NCBI GenBank assembly: GCA_021818505.1
Contig: JAKADX010000021.1
Span: 1-59,808, forward strand
Direction: 5' to 3'
Source: Pseudomonadota bacterium
GTDB lineage: Bacteria > Pseudomonadota > Alphaproteobacteria > Acetobacterales > Acetobacteraceae
Length of the DNA: 59,808 bases
Numbering within the stretch: the stretch's first letter is position 1; each line of letters begins with the position of its first letter. Of the stretch, positions 33,455-42,567 are shown one piece after another. Made by a program: the position numbers and the translations under genes. Below the pieces are notes generated by a model that was not told the origin of the DNA, searched no databases, and saw only the letters and a program-made list of their open reading frames with translations.

Positions 33455-36400
33455 TGCTTCACCATGGTGGCGGGACTCTCCACCGGTTCGTGGAGCGCGT
33501 CCACCAGGGCCAGGAGATCGGCGCCGGTCTCGAAGTCCAGGCGGTCGAGACGCAGCGTGACAGGCGCGCGTTCATCGCCCACCAATTCTCGCAGCAGGGT
33601 TGCGGCGCGCTCAATGGCCGCGCCGTCGGCTCCCGCATCGCGACCAATGCGCAGCATGGCGCTGGCGTCGCCAAGGCCCACCGTCAGCACCGTTCCGAAA
33701 GCGCGGGCACGCGCGGACCTGATCTGGTTGACCAATTCGAATGCGCCCTGGGTGTCGGTTCGCTCCATGCGCTTCAGCAGTGCGGCCGGTTTGCCCGATT
33801 CCACGGTTTCCTTCAGCGTTTGTGGCTGCTCACTTGTGCCGCGCCGCTGCGGTACGAACTCAAAGGATTCCTCGGCCGAAATATCCCCATCCTCGGCCAG
33901 CACGCGCAGCAGGTCGCCATCGGCCGGTATCGCCACCGGGCCCGTGTAGGGCCGGCCCATGTCGCGCGGGCTGGTACCGCCAAGCGTCCACCGCAACGAC
34001 CCGGCAGGCACCGCCTTCAACTCGACGATGCGGCCGTCGGACGTTTCGCGCGGCTCATGCAAAATCGTGATCTCGTTGCGCCAAAGCACCGGGTCACCGG
34101 TCGGGTGGTCGCCAGTCGAATCCTCGGCGAGGAACCAAAGCCGCAGCTTCGTGGTTGCGAAGGAGAGTTCCTTCAGCTCGGAGCTTGAAGGCAGAGCCGG
34201 CCCCGTCTCCGACCAGCGGATGACAGGGCGTGGGCCGGCGTCGAGCGCCTTTACTTCGATGCGCGCCTCCCCTGTCGTCGTTTCATAGGCAATGCGTGAG
34301 ACTGATACGGTGGTGCGCGCCTTTTCGAAGGGGCCGCGCTCGATGAAACCATCGGCTGTCGGACGCCAGCGCATCTGTTGCTCTGCGATCCGCTTCAGCG
34401 CATCCAGGCCCTTCGCCGGCAACCAGACGAAGCGCGCTGTGGCGCGGGCGTTTACCTCGATATCGTGCCATTTCACCTTCTTCACGCCACCAGGCCAGAG
34501 CTGGTCCTCGATGCGGCCGAGCAGAGCGTCGGCCTGCTTTTCCGGGTCAAGGATCAGCTTGCTGGCCTTGCCCGGACCAAGCGCCGCTTCGATCTGCGGC
34601 TCACCGACGAGCCGCGGCGGCAAGTCCTTCGGGCGTTCGACTCGAAGATCGAGCTTCTGTTCCAGCAGGTCGGGCTGGCGCGTGCGAGGCGAGAGACCAG
34701 GATACCAAATCTTGTTGAAGACCTGCTCGATGGTGGTCAACAGGTCGAATTCCGCCTGTTCCAGCTTCTCCTGAAGCTCCTCTGCCTGCGGATGGTCGCG
34801 GCCAAGGTCCTTCTGGACCTTACGTGCGGCGTAAAGGCGGCGAGCCGCACCGTCCATACTGGCAAATCGCGTCGCGTCACCGGTCACGATCAGCAGATTG
34901 TTCTTCTCGACGACACCGGAAAACAACGTGGTGGCGGCATTCGGCGGATTGCCGCTGTCGGGCGACAGGACCAGCAGCACGCGCTCCCGCCGCAGATCGA
35001 TACCGTCCATCTCTGGCAGCGCCAGCACCTTCTGGTAGGCGCTGCCGGTCTGCGGCGTGAAGACCTCTTCCAGCCGACGCACCAGTTCGCTGTGGATGCG
35101 CGGCTCGGGGGCGTCCTTCGCCTCTTTCTGGAGGCGACGGGTCAGGTTCTCCTGGTTGGTGAACCGATAGGTGCCCTCGTCCTTGCCGTCGCCGTGGAGG
35201 TACCAGGCGCCTTCCATGCCGCGCAGGGCGTCGAAGGCAATACCGAATTCCGTGGTGGTGCGGTTCGGCGCCATCAGGCACTCGATCAACTCGGAGCGGG
35301 TGAGACCGCGTTTGCTTTCGGGGCCGGAGCCGATCGAAGCAAAGAGCAGGGCGACCGCGACTTGAGTGCCGGCGTCCGATCCCTGGGCGGCGTTGATTGT
35401 CTCAGCCTTGGCCTGCCCCTGGTTGGTGATGTCGTGGGCGATGGCCTCGCGCATCGGCTCAAGGAAGGGTTCGCTGCGCAGGCTGGAGTCCGACAGGTCG
35501 GCGTGCTGGACGCCAATCAGGTGAACGTCGTTGGTCGGGCGATCCCATACGCCGCGGACGATCCGACCTGCTAAGCTGAGGAGGCCGCGGGTTTGCCGAA
35601 AGCCCTCGTTGTTCCGGAATGTGGCAACAAGGTCGGCGAAGCGGGGATGGAACGGGTAACAGCCGTGGATTTCCTCGGCGAGCCGCTCCGGCGTCTTCTG
35701 CACCGCGCGCGCCTTCACCGCCTCTTCCATGGACTTGGCGTAGGCGTCAGCGACCGCGTCGATCTGCTGGGCGGATGGCAGCTTCTTGAACAGTCGTTTC
35801 CGCAGGATGGCGAAAATGTCGCCACCCTGGAGGGAGACAGGCTCAACCGGCCGGGCGCCCCGGAAAGCCTCGCGTTCCAGGTCGCGCACGGCATCGGGAT
35901 AGGCGCCACCGGCAAGGTTGGACGCGACGATGCAGGTGCTCGGCGTCTTTCGGGCGGCTTCGAAGAGGTTCGCCAGAGCGTAGCGCGCTACATTCGCAAG
36001 CGTCCCGCCACCGACCGGCTGCGCCACCGCATAGTCGAACCAGGCCGGCAACTCGTCGAACATGATGAGCGTCGGCTCGGTGCCAAGCAGGTCCTTCCAG
36101 TCGGCTTCGTCCGGGGCACGGGGTCCCTCGGCCCAAAAGCGCCGGAAAGCCTCCGGCTTTTTCAGTTGGGCCGCAACTTCTCCCCACAGATAGTGTGGGG
36201 GGTTTCGTCGGCCGGTGACGGCGACGACGCGAGCCGCGCCGCCGAATTCATCGGAGAGTCCGGCCTCGGCGAGGATGCGGCGCCGGAGGGTCGGCAGCTG
36301 AGCGAGCAGGCCCAACGCAATCATGATGTGCGTCTTGCCGCCCCCCATCGCCTGAGCGAGAACAAAAGAAGCCTGTTCGCCCTTGCTGGCGAGCCGGCGG

Positions 36401-36591
36401 AAGCCGAGTTCCAGCAGCAGCCGCATCCCGCCGGTGATATGGTTCGTGGCGAAGAACGCCTCGGCCGCTTCCGATGAGGTCGCCGCGGCGGCGATCGCAT
36501 CAATAAGGTCGTCGATCTCCGGGGCCTGGTCCGGACGCCGGACCTGATCGTGGACTTCGCACGCATCTCGCACCGTGAGGATCATCCGCAC
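33451..36591 (-). CDS. DUF499 P-loop ATPase, anti-phage associated
   Basis: 1046 residues, COG1483. Walker A AMGGGKTH at about 81-88 and Walker B LIMFDELPAW with DE at 179-180. RGLLSLAGRIVRGVWDRPTN and later a beta-rich C-terminal half continue the family layout. Proteins of this family appear with methylases in several defence systems and probably use ATP to sense or control activity on DNA. First gene of the operon; a short palindrome lies about 85 bp upstream. No frameshifts are seen. Confidence 0.86.
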   Translation of the reverse strand: MRMILTVRDACEVHDQVRRPDQAPEIDDLIDAIAAAATSSEAAEAFFATNHITGGMRLLLELGFRRLASKGEQASFVLAQAMGGGKTHIMIALGLLAQLPTLRRRILAEAGLSDEFGGAARVVAVTGRRNPPHYLWGEVAAQLKKPEAFRRFWAEGPRAPDEADWKDLLGTEPTLIMFDELPAWFDYAVAQPVGGGTLANVARYALANLFEAARKTPSTCIVASNLAGGAYPDAVRDLEREAFRGARPVEPVSLQGGDIFAILRKRLFKKLPSAQQIDAVADAYAKSMEEAVKARAVQKTPERLAEEIHGCYPFHPRFADLVATFRNNEGFRQTRGLLSLAGRIVRGVWDRPTNDVHLIGVQHADLSDSSLRSEPFLEPMREAIAHDITNQGQAKAETINAAQGSDAGTQVAVALLFASIGSGPESKRGLTRSELIECLMAPNRTTTEFGIAFDALRGMEGAWYLHGDGKDEGTYRFTNQENLTRRLQKEAKDAPEPRIHSELVRRLEEVFTPQTGSAYQKVLALPEMDGIDLRRERVLLVLSPDSGNPPNAATTLFSGVVEKNNLLIVTGDATRFASMDGAARRLYAARKVQKDLGRDHPQAEELQEKLEQAEFDLLTTIEQVFNKIWYPGLSPRTRQPDLLEQKLDLRVERPKDLPPRLVGEPQIEAALGPGKASKLILDPEKQADALLGRIEDQLWPGGVKKVKWHDIEVNARATARFVWLPAKGLDALKRIAEQQMRWRPTADGFIERGPFEKARTTVSVSRIAYETTTGEARIEVKALDAGPRPVIRWSETGPALPSSSELKELSFATTKLRLWFLAEDSTGDHPTGDPVLWRNEITILHEPRETSDGRIVELKAVPAGSLRWTLGGTSPRDMGRPYTGPVAIPADGDLLRVLAEDGDISAEESFEFVPQRRGTSEQPQTLKETVESGKPAALLKRMERTDTQGAFELVNQIRSARARAFGTVLTVGLGDASAMLRIGRDAGADGAAIERAATLLRELVGDERAPVTLRLDRLDFETGADLLALVDALHEPVESPATMVKQ

Positions 36592-37000
36592 CGTTCTCCC
36601 GACTAAGCGCCCATCCTGTCGGCGCTCCGCCTGGGGGACAATGCGCTACCAATCACGCGTGACCGGGTATAACCAACAATGGAACGATGCTCCATTGTGA
36701 GACGTTGAGCCAGCGCGCTCGGGTTGACGGTGTACCCGGTGGTTCGCTTGTGCTGTCGCCCGCCATGTTGGTTGTGAAATGCGACGTGTAGGGATAGGGT
36801 AGTAAGCCCAAAAATTCAGAGGGTTGGCAGTTCCGTACTAAATCCCCGCAGTCCACAGGTCCGGAGAGAAACCGGGGAGAGAGAGCCGATTTCGGCCGGC
36901 CGGACGCGCCGGCAGTTCACAGGTCGGCCGGAAAAACCCCAAGAATGATAGGCTTTTGCGGGCCGCTGGGCCAAGCGGAGAACGGGATTTGAAGGTAGAC
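36592..37000. other. Gene-free region between defence operon and tRNA-Ser
   Basis: About 409 bp without a believable gene. It contains an 8-bp palindrome (36676-36698), degenerate direct repeats (GCAGTCCACAGGTCCGG at 36848-36864 and GCAGTTCACAGGTCGG at 36912-36927) and the bases next to the tRNA 3' end. It probably holds the promoter of the DUF499 operon and may include the element boundary. Confidence 0.5.
36667..36698 (-). promoter_or_regulatory. Palindromic operator candidate of the DUF499 operon
   Basis: ACAATGGA (36676-36683) and TCCATTGT (36691-36698) are perfect inverted 8-mers with a 7-bp spacer. Directly on the gene side lies TTATAC on the minus strand (36667-36672), a possible -10. 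No good -35 was found, so the promoter claim is weak and the palindrome is the solid part. Confidence 0.4.
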
Positions 37001-37091
37001 TGGCGGAGGGAGTGGGATTCGAACCCACGGTACGCTGTTAACGCACACACGCTTTCCAAGCGTGCGCCTTAAGCCGCTCGGCCATCCCTCC
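37001..37091 (-). tRNA. tRNA-Ser(GGA)
   Basis: On the minus strand GGAGGGA pairs with TCCCTCC. A D-arm (GCCGAGCGGCTTAAGGC), anticodon arm CACGC-TTGGAAA-GCGTG with anticodon GGA, a long variable arm typical of serine tRNA, and a T-arm (GTGGGTTCGAATCCCAC) follow. The 3' CCA is encoded (37001-37003). The gene's 3' end points to the defence island, the usual orientation at integration sites. Confidence 0.95.
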
Positions 37092-37103
37092 GGCGCAAGG
37101 GCG

Positions 37104-37131
37104 AAAATACCAGCGTCAGGCGGGCGTGCAA
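37104..37131 (-). promoter_or_regulatory. Possible tRNA-Ser promoter
   Basis: Minus strand TTGCAC (37126-37131) and TATTTT (37104-37109), 16 bp apart, lie 12 bp before the tRNA 5' end. Both hexamers are only partial matches. The region also follows the lepA stop at 37145, so read-through from lepA is an alternative. Confidence 0.3.
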
Positions 37132-37144
37132 GCGTCGGGCGCGG

Positions 37145-38950
37145 TCAGGCGTCCATCTTCAGGGCGGCGAGGAACGCGCTCTGCGGTATCTCGACCTTGC
37201 CGAACTGGCGCATCCGCTTTTTGCCTTCCTTCTGCTTTTCCAGCAGCTTGCGCTTGCGCGTGATGTCGCCGCCGTAGCATTTCGCGGTCACGTCCTTGCT
37301 CAGAGCCCCGATCGTCTCGCGCGCGATCACACGCCCGCCGATTGCCGCCTGCACGGCAATCTTGAACAACTGGCGCGGGATCAGATCCTTCAGCTTGACG
37401 CAGATCGACCGCCCGCGCGCCTCGGCGGCGCTGCGGTGGGCAATGAAGCTCAGCGCGTCCACTGGATCGCCGTTCACCAGGATGGAGATGCGCACCAGGT
37501 CGCTCTCGGCGTAGCCATCCATCTGGTAGTCGAAGCTGGCGTAGCCGCGGCTGACCGATTTCAGCCGGTCGTAGAAGTCGAACACCACCTCGTTCAGCGG
37601 CAGGCGATACACCGCCATCGCGCGGTTGCCGACATAGGTCAGGTCGACCTGCTGCCCTCGCCGCTCGTTGCACAGCGTCAGCACCGCGCCGAGATGCTCG
37701 TCGGGCACCAGGATCGTGGCCTTGATCCACGGCTCCTCGATCCGCTCGATCACGCTGCCGTCCGGCATGTCAGCGGGGTTGTGCAGTTCCTCCATCGTGC
37801 CGTTGGTGCGATGCACGCGATAGACGACCGAGGGTGCCGTCGCGATCAGGTCGAGATCGAACTCGCGCGCCAGCCGCTCCTGGATGATCTCCAGGTGCAG
37901 GAGGCCGAGGAAGCCGCAGCGGAAGCCGAAGCCCAGTGCGGCCGATGTCTCCGGCTCATAGTGAAAGCTCGCGTCGTTCAGCCGCAGCTTGGCAAGGCTG
38001 TCGCGCAGCTTCTCGAAATCGTCAGCGTCGGTGGGATAGAGGCCGCACCACACCACCGGCACCGAGGGCTTGAAGCCCGGCAGCGGGGTTGCGGCCGGCG
38101 TGCGATCGTCGGTGATGGTGTCGCCGATGCTGCAGTCGGCGACCGTCTTGATGGCGGCGGTGATGTAGCCGATCTCGCCGGGCCCGAGACTGTCCACCGC
38201 CACCATGCGCGGCGTGAACACGCCGACCTGATCGACCGAGTGGACCGCGCCGGTGGACATCATGCGGATGCGCTGGCCACGCCGCAGGTGCCCGTCCTTC
38301 ACCCGCACCAGGATGACCACGCCGAGATACTGGTCGTACCAGCTATCGACCAGCAGCGCCTTCAGCGGCGCGGCCGCGTCCCCTTTGGGCGGCGGCAGGC
38401 GCGTGACCAGCGCCTCCAGCACGCCCTCGATGTTCAGGCCGGTCTTGGCGCTGATCAGCACGGCGTCGGAGGCATCCAGCCCGATCACATCCTCGATCTG
38501 CTGGCGCACGCGGTCCGGCTCGGCGGCCGGCAGGTCGATCTTGTTGAGCACTGGCACGATCTCGTGCCCCGCGTCGATCGCCTGATAGACGTTGGCCAGC
38601 GTCTGCGCCTCCACGCCCTGGCTGGCATCGACCACCAACAGCGAGCCTTCGCAGGCGGCCAGGCTGCGCGACACCTCATAGGCGAAATCGACGTGGCCGG
38701 GCGTGTCCATCAGGTTGAGTTCGTAGGTCTCGCCGTCGCGCGCCCGATAGGACAGGCGGACGGTCTGCGCCTTGATGGTGATGCCGCGCTCGCGCTCCAG
38801 CTCCATGCTGTCGAGCACCTGGTTGGTCATCTCGCGGTCGCTCAGCGCCCCGGTCGCCTGGATCAGCCGGTCGGCAAGCGTGGACTTGCCGTGGTCGATG
38901 TGGGCGATGATGGCGAAGTTGCGGATGCGGGAAAGCGGCGTGTCGGTCAT
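37145..38950 (-). CDS. lepA: Elongation factor 4 (LepA)
   Basis: 601 residues, the usual length. The GTPase domain has AHIDHGKS at 16-23, [12 protein letters not shown], and [12 protein letters not shown]. The later part ([20 protein letters not shown], and the LepA-only tail with [20 protein letters not shown] and [18 protein letters not shown]) separates it from EF-G. It back-translocates or remodels stalled ribosomes. First chromosomal gene beyond the tRNA, a sign that the core genome starts here. Confidence 0.97.
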   Translation of the reverse strand: MTDTPLSRIRNFAIIAHIDHGKSTLADRLIQATGALSDREMTNQVLDSMELERERGITIKAQTVRLSYRARDGETYELNLMDTPGHVDFAYEVSRSLAACEGSLLVVDASQGVEAQTLANVYQAIDAGHEIVPVLNKIDLPAAEPDRVRQQIEDVIGLDASDAVLISAKTGLNIEGVLEALVTRLPPPKGDAAAPLKALLVDSWYDQYLGVVILVRVKDGHLRRGQRIRMMSTGAVHSVDQVGVFTPRMVAVDSLGPGEIGYITAAIKTVADCSIGDTITDDRTPAATPLPGFKPSVPVVWCGLYPTDADDFEKLRDSLAKLRLNDASFHYEPETSAALGFGFRCGFLGLLHLEIIQERLAREFDLDLIATAPSVVYRVHRTNGTMEELHNPADMPDGSVIERIEEPWIKATILVPDEHLGAVLTLCNERRGQQVDLTYVGNRAMAVYRLPLNEVVFDFYDRLKSVSRGYASFDYQMDGYAESDLVRISILVNGDPVDALSFIAHRSAAEARGRSICVKLKDLIPRQLFKIAVQAAIGGRVIARETIGALSKDVTAKCYGGDITRKRKLLEKQKEGKKRMRQFGKVEIPQSAFLAALKMDA

Positions 38951-39083
38951 GGGCGCATGACATAGGGCAGCGCGCGGCCGGCCGCTACCCGGCCCCGCCC
39001 GGGCGAACCTCAGGCGTTAAGGACCTCGAAAGACCACGGGTGCGATCCTCCTGGGGCGAAATGCGCCGGATGCGGAGGGGCCG

Positions 39084-40415
39084 ATGTCTGGAGCGGTTGC
39101 CGGGAACGGCTTGCGGGGTGGTCCGGTGCGGTTGGCGCGCGATCGGCGCGGGGTTACGTCCCTCACCTTCGCCGTCGCCGCTGCCGCGATCCTCGGCATG
39201 GCCGGCATGGCCACCGAGGGTGGGGTCTGGTACTCGGCCAGACAGCGCGGCCAGAACGCGAGCGATGCCGCGGCCTCGGCCGGCGCAATCGCGCTCGCGG
39301 CGGGCGGCAGCGCCGCCGATGCCATCGCCGTGGCGACCGATATCGCCAGCCGCAACGGCTTCGGCAGCGGCGGCGCGACAGGCGTGACAGTCAATGCGCC
39401 GCCGGCCAGCGGGCCCAACGCGGGCAATTCCAACGCCGTCGAGGCGATCATCACGCAGCTGCAGGTGCCGCAGGTCTCCGCACTGTACCTCGCCGCCGGC
39501 CCGCGCATCACGACACGCGCGGTCGCCGTCGTGGAGTCCGAGGGCACCGCCTGCGCGCTCGCGCTTGCCAACGGCGGCGGGCTGGCGATGGGTGGCAACA
39601 GCACCACGGCAGCGAAGGGCTGCACCCTCGCCTCCAATGCCTCCGGCGCGCAGTCGCTCTACATCTACGGCTCGGCCACCGTTTCCGCCTACACGCTGCA
39701 CACCACCGGCGGCTGCTCGGGCTGCTCGGGTGCGGGCGTGTCGCTGACACGGCCGGCCTCGGCCTACCAACTGCCGACCAGCAATCCGTTCGCCGCCGCC
39801 GATCAGGTGGAGCTGCCGGACTTCGGGTCGTGCACGCCCGTTTCCGGCAGCGTCACGCTGGTGCCCTACGAAACCAGCAGATCTGCCTATTGCGGCTTCA
39901 GCGCGGCGAGCCAGCAGGCGATTACGCTGACGCCGGGTACGTATTTCTTCACCGGCGGCATCGCGCTCAACGCCGGAAGTTCCGTGACCTGTCCGACCTG
40001 CACGGGTGGCGCGGGCGTGACCATCGTTCTGACCGGCGACGGCGGCTGCAACAGTGCCGGGTCGCTGACCATCGACGGACATGCCTCAGTCACGCTGACC
40101 GCGCCCGCCGCGAACCAGACCAATGCCGCCTTCGACGGGTTGCTGTTCTACCAGGACGGTCGCGGCACGCCGGGCAGCATCACGATCAATGGCGGTGCGA
40201 CCTCGACGCTCATCGGTGGCCTGTATTTCCCCGGGGCGTCGGTGACGTTCGACGGCAACGAGACGATGAACGGCAGCGGACTGTCCACCTGCACCGAACT
40301 GGTCGGCCTGACGTTGAACATCTCGGGCAATGCCTCGACGACGCTGGACACCTCGGGCTGCTCGTCCTCTGGCACCCGGACCGCGCAACTGATGGCCGTC
40401 AAGCTTCTGGAATGA
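39084..40415 (+). CDS. TadG-like pilus assembly protein
   Basis: 443 residues. After RDRRGVTSLTFAVAAAAILG (membrane anchor, about 24-45) come RQRGQNASDAAASAGAIALA, as in TadG/Flp-assembly proteins. The long exported part is rich in Gly, Ser and Cys (TTGGCSGCSGAG, TCPTCTGGAG). ATG 39084 follows GGAGG. With the next two TadE genes it forms a minor-pilin trio, but no TadABC, RcpA or CpaF genes are in the window, so it may serve surface attachment or another secreted structure. Confidence 0.75.
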   Translation: MSGAVAGNGLRGGPVRLARDRRGVTSLTFAVAAAAILGMAGMATEGGVWYSARQRGQNASDAAASAGAIALAAGGSAADAIAVATDIASRNGFGSGGATGVTVNAPPASGPNAGNSNAVEAIITQLQVPQVSALYLAAGPRITTRAVAVVESEGTACALALANGGGLAMGGNSTTAAKGCTLASNASGAQSLYIYGSATVSAYTLHTTGGCSGCSGAGVSLTRPASAYQLPTSNPFAAADQVELPDFGSCTPVSGSVTLVPYETSRSAYCGFSAASQQAITLTPGTYFFTGGIALNAGSSVTCPTCTGGAGVTIVLTGDGGCNSAGSLTIDGHASVTLTAPAANQTNAAFDGLLFYQDGRGTPGSITINGGATSTLIGGLYFPGASVTFDGNETMNGSGLSTCTELVGLTLNISGNASTTLDTSGCSSSGTRTAQLMAVKLLE

Positions 40416-40421
40416 CGGGCC

Positions 40422-40877
40422 ATGCGGTCCGCGCGCACATTCCGCCGTCCACACGTCGCCGCTGACAGGCGTGGCATCTCGGCGCTGGAGTTCGGACTGA
40501 TCGGCGGGCTGCTGGCGACCCTGCTGCTCGGCGCATGGGATATCGGCAATGCCGCGCAGCAGCAGATCCGGCTGCACGAGGCGCTGCGCGCCGCGGCGGA
40601 ATACGCTCGCTCCTTTCCCACCGATACCACGGGCATCACCAGTGCGGTGAGCGGCGCGCTACCCGGGGGCTGGACCGATGCAAGCGTCGCGGCGCCGGTC
40701 GCTTCCTGTGCATGCTGGAATGCGTCGTCGGGCAGCTCGGCCTCCTCCACCTGTACCTGTCCGACGGGCGAGACGCTGGAGCGCTTCCTGACGCTGGGCG
40801 TGTCGCGGCCGTTCTCGGCGATGCTGTTCAGATCGCTCACGCTTGTGTCATCCAGCTATGTCCTGCGCTACCAATAG
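40422..40877 (+). CDS. TadE-like pseudopilin 1
   Basis: 151 residues. ADRRGISALEFGLIGGLLAT, the TadE start, with a single hydrophobic helix and a Glu at +5 of the processed end (SALEFG), then NAAQQQIRLHEALRAAAEYA. The distal part has a Cys-rich loop (CACWNASSGSSASSTCTC). It begins 6 bp after TadG and ends 20 bp inside the next gene, so the set is coupled. Confidence 0.78.
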   Translation: MRSARTFRRPHVAADRRGISALEFGLIGGLLATLLLGAWDIGNAAQQQIRLHEALRAAAEYARSFPTDTTGITSAVSGALPGGWTDASVAAPVASCACWNASSGSSASSTCTCPTGETLERFLTLGVSRPFSAMLFRSLTLVSSSYVLRYQ

Positions 40878-41238
40878 GCGCGGTAGCGCGGCACTGGAAT
40901 TCGGGCTGGTGGCCCCGGTCTTCCTGCTGCTCGTGCTCGGCGTGGCCGATCTCGGTCGCTTCTGTCTTACGCTCCATTCCCTGCATACCGTGCTGGGCGA
41001 TGCGGCGCGCGCCGCGATCGTCGATCCGAGCCTCGACGGGTGCAGTGCGCCGGCCGCTCTGGTCGCGGCGCACGCGCCGTTCCTGCAGGCGTCGCAACTT
41101 ACCCTGTGCGTCGCTCAATCGGTGGCATCCGGCATCACGACGATCACCGTGAACGCAAGCTACAGCTTCAACTTCCTGCTGCCAGGGTGGAGCGGCGGCA
41201 GCGGCACACTGTCCGAGAGCACCACGATTTCCTATTGA
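40858..41238 (+). CDS. TadE-like pseudopilin 2
   Basis: 126 residues from ATG 40858. The N-terminus NRRGSAALEFGLVAPVFLLL then LGVADLGRFCL is a TadE helix with the conserved Glu, followed by HTVLGDAARAAIVDPSL. A C-terminal beta-like tail (ITVNASYSFNFLLPGWSGG) follows. The 20-bp overlap with TadE 1 suggests coupling. Likely a minor pilin in the same complex. Confidence 0.78.
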   Translation: MSCATNRRGSAALEFGLVAPVFLLLVLGVADLGRFCLTLHSLHTVLGDAARAAIVDPSLDGCSAPAALVAAHAPFLQASQLTLCVAQSVASGITTITVNASYSFNFLLPGWSGGSGTLSESTTISY

Positions 41239-41255
41239 TCGGTGTACGGATCGTG

Positions 41256-42158
41256 TTACGGCCGCCAGCCGAACTGCGGGAACATCCACCCGAGTTCTCG
41301 CAAAATGAGGGCGTTCAGCTCCGGTGTGATCGTCGCGCGCCAGTCGCCCGCAACCCCCTTGCGATGAAAGGCGCCGTTCTCGGCAACCCCCTTCGGACGC
41401 CCGCCGGTCTGGCGCGCGAACTCGGTGCGCGCAAGGCACTCGGCAACCACCTCGGCACGGTCGGAGACGCCGAGGAAGCGAAACAATCGGGCCGCCACCT
41501 GTGCCGGCGCGTGCAGCAGCGCCTCATAGGTGATGGTCACGGTGTCATGGGGAAATTCGCTGTCGAGCGCGAGCATCCGCCGCGCCCCCTCGCCCAGCGA
41601 CGGCAATGCGCTGCGCACGAAAGCAAGCTTGGCACCCGCCTCGTCCGCGCCGGCCTTCGCCTGATGGAAGTAATGCCACGCCGAGGTCAGTACGTCGCGC
41701 GGGTCGCGCGCGATGCCGATGAACTTCGCAGCCGGGAACAGGTGCTTCAGCCGCGGGAAGACGAACACGTTCTCCGGCGTCTTCTCGCCCACCGCGCGGC
41801 ACGGCCTGCCGGCAACCTGACGGCGAAATCCCAGAAGGATCGCGGTGCCGGTCAGCAGGTCCGTCTCCTCTGGCGTGGGCAGCGGATAGCCGCCGGTGTG
41901 GCGGAACAGCGTTGCGTTCTTCTCCTCCAGCACGCGACGACGATCGGCGATCACGCGCTCCAGCGGGGTCGCGAAATGCTGGGAGAACAGGCCCTCCCCC
42001 CGGCACGATACCTCGGGGTGGGCGTCGAGGATCTGTTGCAGCCACGTGGTCCCGGAGCGCGGCGCACCGCCGACGAAGAAGATCTGCAGCCGCGCGATGC
42101 GCAGCAGATCCTCATGGCACGCCGCCCAGCTTTCCGCCGGCCCTGCCCCCTCGCCCAT
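41256..42158 (-). CDS. PAPS-dependent sulfotransferase
   Basis: 300 residues. The 5' phosphosulfate loop GGAPRSGTTW is at 30-39 and the 3' phosphate site lies in RDPRDVLTSAWHYF. The C-terminal part (TITYEALLHAPAQVAARLFRF) fits Sulfotransfer_1/3. It transfers sulfate from PAPS to an unknown acceptor. Convergent with the TadE genes and 11 bp upstream of no other gene on its strand end; it follows the HIT gene at 12 bp, so the two may be co-transcribed. Confidence 0.85.
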   Translation of the reverse strand: MGEGAGPAESWAACHEDLLRIARLQIFFVGGAPRSGTTWLQQILDAHPEVSCRGEGLFSQHFATPLERVIADRRRVLEEKNATLFRHTGGYPLPTPEETDLLTGTAILLGFRRQVAGRPCRAVGEKTPENVFVFPRLKHLFPAAKFIGIARDPRDVLTSAWHYFHQAKAGADEAGAKLAFVRSALPSLGEGARRMLALDSEFPHDTVTITYEALLHAPAQVAARLFRFLGVSDRAEVVAECLARTEFARQTGGRPKGVAENGAFHRKGVAGDWRATITPELNALILRELGWMFPQFGWRP

Positions 42159-42169
42159 CCCGCGTGTCG

Positions 42170-42550
42170 TCAGGTCCGTACCAGCATGTGCCCGAGCGGC
42201 TTGCCGCCGAAGATATGCACATGGAAATGCGGCACTTCCTGTCCGGAATTCGGTCCCATGTTGGTCAGCACGCGATAGCCGGGCGTTTCCAGTTCCAGTT
42301 GCTTCGCGACCGTGGTCACGGCGCGCCAGAAGCCCGCGATCTCGGCCTCGCTCGCGCCGGTGGAGAAATCCGCGAGCGACACGTAGCGGGTTTTCGGAAT
42401 CACCAGCACGTGCAGCGGCGCCTGCGGCGCGATGTCGTGGAACGCCAGCGCGAATTCATCTTCATAGACGCGCTTGCACGGAATCTCGCCGCGCAGGATG
42501 CGCGCGAACACGTTGCCGTCGTCGTATTGCCCCAGCCCGTTCACCGGCAT
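42170..42550 (-). CDS. HIT-family hydrolase (HinT-like)
   Basis: 126 residues. HFHVHIFGG is the HxHxHxx histidine-triad motif; NVFARILRGEIPCKRVYED and IPKTRYVSLADF are typical of HinT. It hydrolyses purine nucleotide phosphoramidates. It lies between pepN and the sulfotransferase on the same strand; a metabolic link is only speculative. Confidence 0.92.
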   Translation of the reverse strand: MPVNGLGQYDDGNVFARILRGEIPCKRVYEDEFALAFHDIAPQAPLHVLVIPKTRYVSLADFSTGASEAEIAGFWRAVTTVAKQLELETPGYRVLTNMGPNSGQEVPHFHVHIFGGKPLGHMLVRT

Positions 42551-42567
42551 TGGCTTCGTCCCCTCTG

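Noticed and set aside
36592-37000. Tyrosine integrase or small genes next to the tRNA
   Set aside because: Short frames here have no ribosome site or family resemblance, and one crosses the tRNA.
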